This document shows positions 1-2,832 of a DNA stretch of 5,650 nucleotides, in pieces; positions within the stretch are counted from its first letter, which is position 1; each line of letters starts with the position of its first letter. The translations under genes were made by a program, and so were the position numbers. This DNA comes from Syntrophorhabdaceae bacterium PtaU1.Bin034 (lineage in GTDB: Bacteria > Desulfobacterota_G > Syntrophorhabdia > Syntrophorhabdales > WCHB1-27). The notes beneath the pieces are model-generated. The model ran no database searches, was not told the origin of the DNA, and worked only from the letters and a program-made list of their open reading frames with translations. The stretch covers positions 1 through 5,650 of the forward strand of contig MVRP01000236.1 of NCBI GenBank assembly GCA_002067405.1, read 5' to 3'.

Positions 1-887
1 TCCATCGAGAAGGCCCGAAAGGCGCTTCCCGTCTGGGTGACGTTCACCGTCTCCCCCACCTTACTGAGAAACCCCTTGCAATCGAACCACTCTTCCCAGG
101 AGAGCGAAGCCTTTCTCTCCGCCTGTTCGATCTCTACCTGCCTCGCTTTTCCGTCCGCCTCCTTCAGCAGCTCTGACAAGGGCTCGGTGGTTGATTGATG
201 GTGCTCTCCTATGACCTTGGTCACAAGCTTGAGCCAATGAGCGCCCATTTCCTTCTGGAAGATGTCTTCCATGATGGATACGCTCGTTCGGGGGTGATCC
301 GCCTTTACATAGCCGTCCCGGCTCCTCATCTCAGGGATCTTCCCCAGGTCATGACCGAGGGCCGCAACGATCACGACGGGGATATACCCGACCGGGTCGT
401 GGTAAGTGTCTTTCAGAAGTTGGAGAGCGATGCGGGTGACGTTGAAGGTGTGATCCCGAAGGGTGACTTTCGAAAGCATGTCTCCTATTCGCGTCACCTC
501 TGTCCTTTCCACGTCGGTTACTACAGTAACCACCGACGGGCAGTCGCCGTACAGTTCGAGAATCTCCATTACTTTGTTGACCCCCTCCAGCATACCTACA
601 AGCGCCTCCCGGTTCGGTTCGATCACCTCGCTGTAGAACGCCTGGACCGGAATGTGGGCCTTTCTGTTTCCGGCTTGGTCAGCCGCCGCGTCATGCGTAT
701 CCGGAGCTACCTTGTCCGATTGCGGCTTCGGCAGTTCCGCTGTTTCTTTAATGACGTCTTCCTGCTTGAACGAACTGTTGTACTTGATCCACAGTGGGCA
801 GAGGTCGTCAAGAGATAGAACGATACTCTCCCGAGAACGGTCCTTCTCCCGCAGTATCGCGAATATCGTCCGCACCGTTTCGAACAT
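1..887 (-). CDS. HD-domain phosphohydrolase-like protein, 3' end cut by window edge
   Basis: Reading the minus strand from ATG at 887-885 gives 295 open codons up to the left edge, so the C-terminus is missing. After a poorly conserved N-terminal part of about 140 residues, a standard HD metal-site pattern appears: His146 in RDHTFNV, His179-Asp180 in GHDLGK, His198 in DHPRTS, His229-His230 in GEHH, and Asp245 in EADGKAR. This H...HD...H...HH...D order is that of metal-dependent HD phosphohydrolases. It resembles HD-GYP proteins in spacing but has no GYP motif. Around residue 263 a second, tryptophan-rich segment begins (SWEEWFD, then FLSKVGETVNV), possibly a winged-helix-like or TraI_2_C-like domain. 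The gene starts 7 bp after the stop of the upstream 165-residue gene and has only a weak ribosome site (AGGG), so cotranscription and perhaps coupled translation are likely. The substrate cannot be told. A role as, or derived from, a MOBH-type relaxase is possible but unproven. Confidence 0.8.
   Translation of the reverse strand, partial: MFETVRTIFAILREKDRSRESIVLSLDDLCPLWIKYNSSFKQEDVIKETAELPKPQSDKVAPDTHDAAADQAGNRKAHIPVQAFYSEVIEPNREALVGMLEGVNKVMEILELYGDCPSVVTVVTDVERTEVTRIGDMLSKVTLRDHTFNVTRIALQLLKDTYHDPVGYIPVVIVAALGHDLGKIPEMRSRDGYVKADHPRTSVSIMEDIFQKEMGAHWLKLVTKVIGEHHQSTTEPLSELLKEADGKARQVEIEQAERKASLSWEEWFDCKGFLSKVGETVNVTQTGSAFRAFSM
512..538. repeat. Imperfect inverted repeat inside the HD-domain gene
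   Basis: GGTTACT (516-522) and AGTAACC (525-531) are perfect inverted copies separated by two bases. CGTC (512-515) and GACG (535-538) extend the pairing after a 3-base bulge (532-534). On the coding strand the region encodes a valine/threonine-rich stretch (SVVTVVTDV, residues 118-126), so part of the symmetry may come from repeated GTN and ACN codons. No U-tract follows, so this is not a standard terminator. Confidence 0.35.
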
Positions 888-894
888 GTAAGCC

Positions 895-1392
895 CTACAA
901 GCCAGCTGAGAGCCGGCTGATTTTGTTGAGCACAACATTCGACTGGGCTTCGGAAAGGTCGAAGACAGACCTCTTGCCGGGTATCGTTTTTCCTGTTCCG
1001 TTTGCGCCTGTCTTGTTGAACGAAGAAAGTTCGAAAAGGAGATCCCCGGGTCTCTGGTCGCGCTTCTTTGCCACGGTATCTAGGAAGTAGAGCAGCTTAT
1101 CCTGGTGAGCGGTGCTTATCTCGATGCCGAGAGATTCCTTCTCCATCATACGTAAAAGTCTGCGATTGATGAAATCGAGCCTTGCCGTGTGGACGAGGAA
1201 TCCGACGTTCTTACTTATGGTGATGGATTCAATTTTGCCCACTATCTGGAAGGTATCGAGCCTGATCGTTTTCTGCCTGCCCTTGCACCGTTCAAGCTCC
1301 TCGGTCACGGATGCCGGTTCAACCAGATCTATTCGTATGGAAATGGTCTTCCTGTTCACCGCGTAGCCGACTATCTTCCCCCTGCCTTTCAC
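895..1392 (-). CDS. Unrecognised 165-residue protein between NusG-like and HD genes
   Basis: I do not recognise this protein. It starts with GTG at 1392, whose last two bases lie in the TGA stop of the NusG-like gene (a GTGA overlap). A GAGGGG ribosome site lies about 8 bases upstream, inside that gene, so translational coupling is likely. It ends with TAG at 897-895. The first 95 residues look rich in beta strands with alternating hydrophobic residues (KIVGYAVN, ISIRIDLVEP, TFQIVGKIESITIS, VGFLVHTARL), consistent with a small barrel or sandwich. Residues 95-125 look helical (AHQDKLLYFLDTVAKK). After a glycine-rich linker (127-140) there is a short C-terminal helix, LSEAQSNVVLNKISRLS, similar in style to the C-terminal helices of some nucleic-acid-binding phage proteins. 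No signal peptide or membrane segment is seen. Nucleic-acid binding is only a suggestion from shape and neighbours. Confidence 0.8.
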   Translation of the reverse strand: MKGRGKIVGYAVNRKTISIRIDLVEPASVTEELERCKGRQKTIRLDTFQIVGKIESITISKNVGFLVHTARLDFINRRLLRMMEKESLGIEISTAHQDKLLYFLDTVAKKRDQRPGDLLFELSSFNKTGANGTGKTIPGKRSVFDLSEAQSNVVLNKISRLSAGL

Positions 1393-1814
1393 AGCCTGAA
1401 CCCCTCGGGAAGGGAGTCTGGAACGACGTCTTCGCGGTCCACGATAATCGGCCTCAATCTCCCGAAGATGATGACGTCCACCTCCACCTTGTCGTTCGCA
1501 AGTCGTCGAACAACTCCCCGGAAATCTTGGTATTCTCCGGCCAAAATGCGAACTATGGCACCGGTCTCTATGTTCACCTTGGGAAAGACGACGTCGCTAA
1601 GGCCGAGGAATCTGCCTACCTCACCATCCTCTATCTTGGATATGTTACGGACATATCCGGAAATCGAGTCGAGATAGCGGAGTTCCTCGCATTTCGGGTC
1701 ATAGGCGACCACGTATTCCCCGATGAGAGCCTTTTTCGACGCCACGCCGTGGTAACCGAACACCTCTATCACCCGTTTCTCTTTTCCCTTCACCACGTTC
1801 AGAAGGTACGGCAT
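1389..1814 (-). CDS. Compact NusG/Spt5-like transcription elongation factor
   Basis: The predicted protein has 141 residues. Residues 2-18 (PYLLNVVKGKEKRVIEV) match the opening of a NusG N-terminal (NGN) domain, which binds RNA polymerase. LIGEYVVAY (30-38) and SGYVRNISKI (52-61) match the later NGN strands. Residues 80-132 form a KOW domain: TGAIVRILAGEYQDFRGVV, then VDVIIFGRLRPI. The IFGR segment keeps the Phe (117) and Arg (119) equivalent to E. coli NusG Phe165 and Arg167, in the face that contacts ribosomal protein S10 and Rho. At 141 residues it is shorter than housekeeping NusG (about 180) and close to archaeal Spt5, because the NGN part is reduced to about 75 residues. I chose ATG at 1814 over an in-frame GTG at 1850 because GGAGG lies 6 bases upstream and NusG proteins begin at this point of the fold. 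Sitting beside transfer genes, it is probably a specialised NusG paralogue of the element rather than the host nusG, which normally neighbours secE and rplK. Confidence 0.85.
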   Translation of the reverse strand: MPYLLNVVKGKEKRVIEVFGYHGVASKKALIGEYVVAYDPKCEELRYLDSISGYVRNISKIEDGEVGRFLGLSDVVFPKVNIETGAIVRILAGEYQDFRGVVRRLANDKVEVDVIIFGRLRPIIVDREDVVPDSLPEGFRL

Positions 1815-1871
1815 CGGGGACCTCCAATGAGTAATGCATTGGGACTTCACCTTGATATTACCTTGAGTGAC

Positions 1872-1891
1872 CTCATCTGCGGCAGACTGAG
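1872..1891. repeat. Inverted repeat upstream of NusG-like gene (possible operator)
   Basis: TCTGC (1876-1880) and GCAGA (1882-1886) are perfect inverted copies around one G. Outside them CTCA (1872-1875) and TGAG (1888-1891) also pair, with one unpaired C at 1887. The arms make nine complementary pairs. The centre is too tight for all of them to pair in RNA, so a dimeric repressor site is as likely as a hairpin. It lies about 60-75 bp upstream of the chosen NusG-like start codon. There is no U-tract, so it is not a terminator. Confidence 0.4.
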
Positions 1892-1999
1892 TAATACCCT
1901 AGCGACGCACAAATCTTCTTTCTGGCGAGGTTCTTTTCCAGGTTCCTGAGGGAATAGCCGGGAGAGCCGCCAAATCGATTCCCGTCGCATGGTTACTTC

Positions 2000-2024
2000 T
2001 CAAGTGGTTTTTCGAAAAGCTTGA
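2000..2024. repeat. AT-rich palindrome overlapping the -35 box of the plus-strand gene
   Basis: The core TTTTCGAAAA (2009-2018) is a perfect 10-bp palindrome. It is flanked by TCAAG (2000-2004) and CTTGA (2020-2024), which are inverted copies offset by 3 bases. The right arm runs into the TTGACA box at 2021-2026, so a protein bound here would compete with RNA polymerase. This is where a repressor of the plus-strand gene would be expected. Confidence 0.4.
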
Positions 2025-2049
2025 CAATATCGTTCTTTGGTGCAAACAT
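2021..2049 (+). promoter_or_regulatory. Possible sigma-70 promoter for the zinc-ribbon membrane protein gene
   Basis: A perfect TTGACA is at 2021-2026. Seventeen bases later lies AAACAT (2044-2049), a weak -10 matching three of six positions but preceded by TG at 2041-2042 as in extended -10 promoters. A start near 2056 would leave a very short leader that might clip the ribosome site at 2055-2059, so the true start could differ. The perfect -35 and the divergent position are the main support. Confidence 0.35.
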
Positions 2050-2064
2050 TTTTCGAGGGATAAC

Positions 2065-2529
2065 ATGAGACAAATTCATCTGAAGTGCCCTTATTGCTTG
2101 AAGGAAGGGTATGTACCCATCGACAAAGTGAAGAGATTCGTCAATCTCAAGCAGGTTAAGGAGCCGGTCAGTCTCCCCTGCGGCGCCTGTGCGGCCATGC
2201 GTGCAAATCAGCCGGGACAGAGGCAACGGAAAGGTGGTCTCTGGAATTGGTTCGACAGGCTGACTCGATACAGTATTATTGGGAAAATCGTTGTTGCGAT
2301 GATGCCAATGACTGCCTTAGTCGGAATAGTCGGCTACAAGATGAACATCATAGAGAATCACCCGGTCGCGGCCTTTATCATCATGATTCTCCTCTTTTGC
2401 GAAGGCCTTTTTACCCTGGGTCTTCTTATAGATATCCCGTACGACTACAGCTACGACGTCGTCCTCAACCCCGCCTTTAAGCGATGGAAGGGAAACGCTT
2501 GGCATAAGCGCGAGATCGGTCACCTCTGA
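2065..2529 (+). CDS. Zinc-ribbon protein with two transmembrane segments
   Basis: This is a 154-residue protein of unknown family on the strand opposite to all its neighbours. GAGGGA lies about 6 bases before the ATG at 2065. The N-terminal part has two Cys pairs, Cys8-X2-Cys11 (KCPYC) and Cys39-X2-Cys42 (PCGAC), a typical four-cysteine zinc ribbon. A basic stretch follows (RQRKGG, 53-58), then hydrophobic segments at about 71-91 (IIGKIVVAMMPMTALVGIVG) and 101-122 (VAAFIIMILLFCEGLFTLGLL), then a basic tail. By the positive-inside rule both ends face the cytoplasm, giving an inner-membrane hairpin with a cytoplasmic zinc finger. It is convergent with the small gene after traG and the two stop regions overlap by 10 bp. 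Its size, membrane location and position next to traG make an entry-exclusion protein conceivable, but I see no sequence match to TraS or Eex. Confidence 0.75.
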   Translation: MRQIHLKCPYCLKEGYVPIDKVKRFVNLKQVKEPVSLPCGACAAMRANQPGQRQRKGGLWNWFDRLTRYSIIGKIVVAMMPMTALVGIVGYKMNIIENHPVAAFIIMILLFCEGLFTLGLLIDIPYDYSYDVVLNPAFKRWKGNAWHKREIGHL

Positions 2530-2831
2530 TCGTTTTTGAAGTGCTTGTATACTCCCTTTGCCTCGTATATCAATTCCTGCGGTATTTCCAGTTTGACGGC
2601 CGGTTCATTAAGGTATTTCTCGCCATCCAGAAAGTAGATCAGGACTTTCCGATGAGTGGTTATATAATCGACCATATCCTCGGGAATGGGTATTTCGATA
2701 TCTCCTATGGAAAGCAGAATGCCCATTTCGATGGCTTTGCAGGCAACTTCCTTCCTGTCGATCTTTGTGGGTACTGAATAGATGGGGACAATGATTCCTT
2801 CCTCGGTTTTCAGACAATTACTCACAATCAT
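2520..2831 (-). CDS. Unrecognised small soluble protein directly downstream of traG
   Basis: The protein has 103 residues if started at ATG 2831-2829, my preferred start: GGAG (2841-2838) lies 6 bases upstream and the traG stop TGA (2835-2833) is just one base before the ATG, the classic arrangement for translational coupling. An ATG 12 bases earlier (2843) would overlap traG by 11 bp but has only a weak ribosome site. I recognise no family. The sequence alternates strands and helices with no signal peptide or membrane segment. Two stretches resemble each other, DIEIPIPEDMVDYI (44-57) and AVKLEIPQELIYEA (78-91), each a strand, a Pro-Glu turn and a helix, hinting at a weak internal duplication. 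In the F plasmid the exclusion gene traS follows traG, but TraS is a membrane protein and this is not, so position alone does not give a function. Confidence 0.75.
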   Translation of the reverse strand: MIVSNCLKTEEGIIVPIYSVPTKIDRKEVACKAIEMGILLSIGDIEIPIPEDMVDYITTHRKVLIYFLDGEKYLNEPAVKLEIPQELIYEAKGVYKHFKNDQR

Positions 2832-2832
2832 T

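Larger units (their letters stand above)
1815..2064. other. Divergent intergenic regulatory region
   Basis: This 250-bp stretch separates the minus-strand NusG-like gene from the plus-strand zinc-ribbon gene, so promoters for both directions are expected here. It holds a compact palindrome (1872-1891), repeated TGAGT boxes at 1828, 1864 and 1888, two AGGTTC copies 12 bp apart (1928 and 1940), an AT-rich palindrome (2000-2024) and a TTGACA box (2021). I found no convincing minus-strand sigma-70 promoter and no small gene with a good ribosome site. The in-frame GTG at 1850 would extend the NusG-like protein by 12 residues into this region, but its ribosome site is poor. Confidence 0.5.

Noticed and set aside
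195..818. Plus-strand open frame of 207 codons in the left part
   Set aside because: It is antisense to the HD-domain reading frame, which has all expected metal-binding residues; no ribosome site or domain supports the plus-strand frame.
985..1008. P-loop-like GANGTGKT at residues 129-136 of the 165-residue protein
   Set aside because: It fits the GxxxxGKT pattern but sits about 30 residues from the C-terminus in a flexible Gly-rich linker, with no room for the Walker B part of an NTPase fold after it.
1848..1850. GTG at 1850 as the start of the NusG-like gene
   Set aside because: It would add 12 residues not seen in NusG proteins, and its ribosome site is poorer than GGAGG before the ATG at 1814.
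1928..1945. Two AGGTTC copies 12 bp apart in the intergenic region
   Set aside because: A six-base repeat present twice is weak evidence, and no promoter element was found in register with it.
1311..1949. Plus-strand open frame of 212 codons across the NusG-like gene
   Set aside because: It lies antisense to a gene with clear NGN and KOW motifs and a strong ribosome site, and its own translation has no recognisable domain.
1993..2226. Minus-strand 77-codon frame over the zinc-ribbon gene, which would keep the whole region on one strand
   Set aside because: The plus-strand frame has two Cys pairs, two membrane segments and a good ribosome site, while the minus frame shows no motif.
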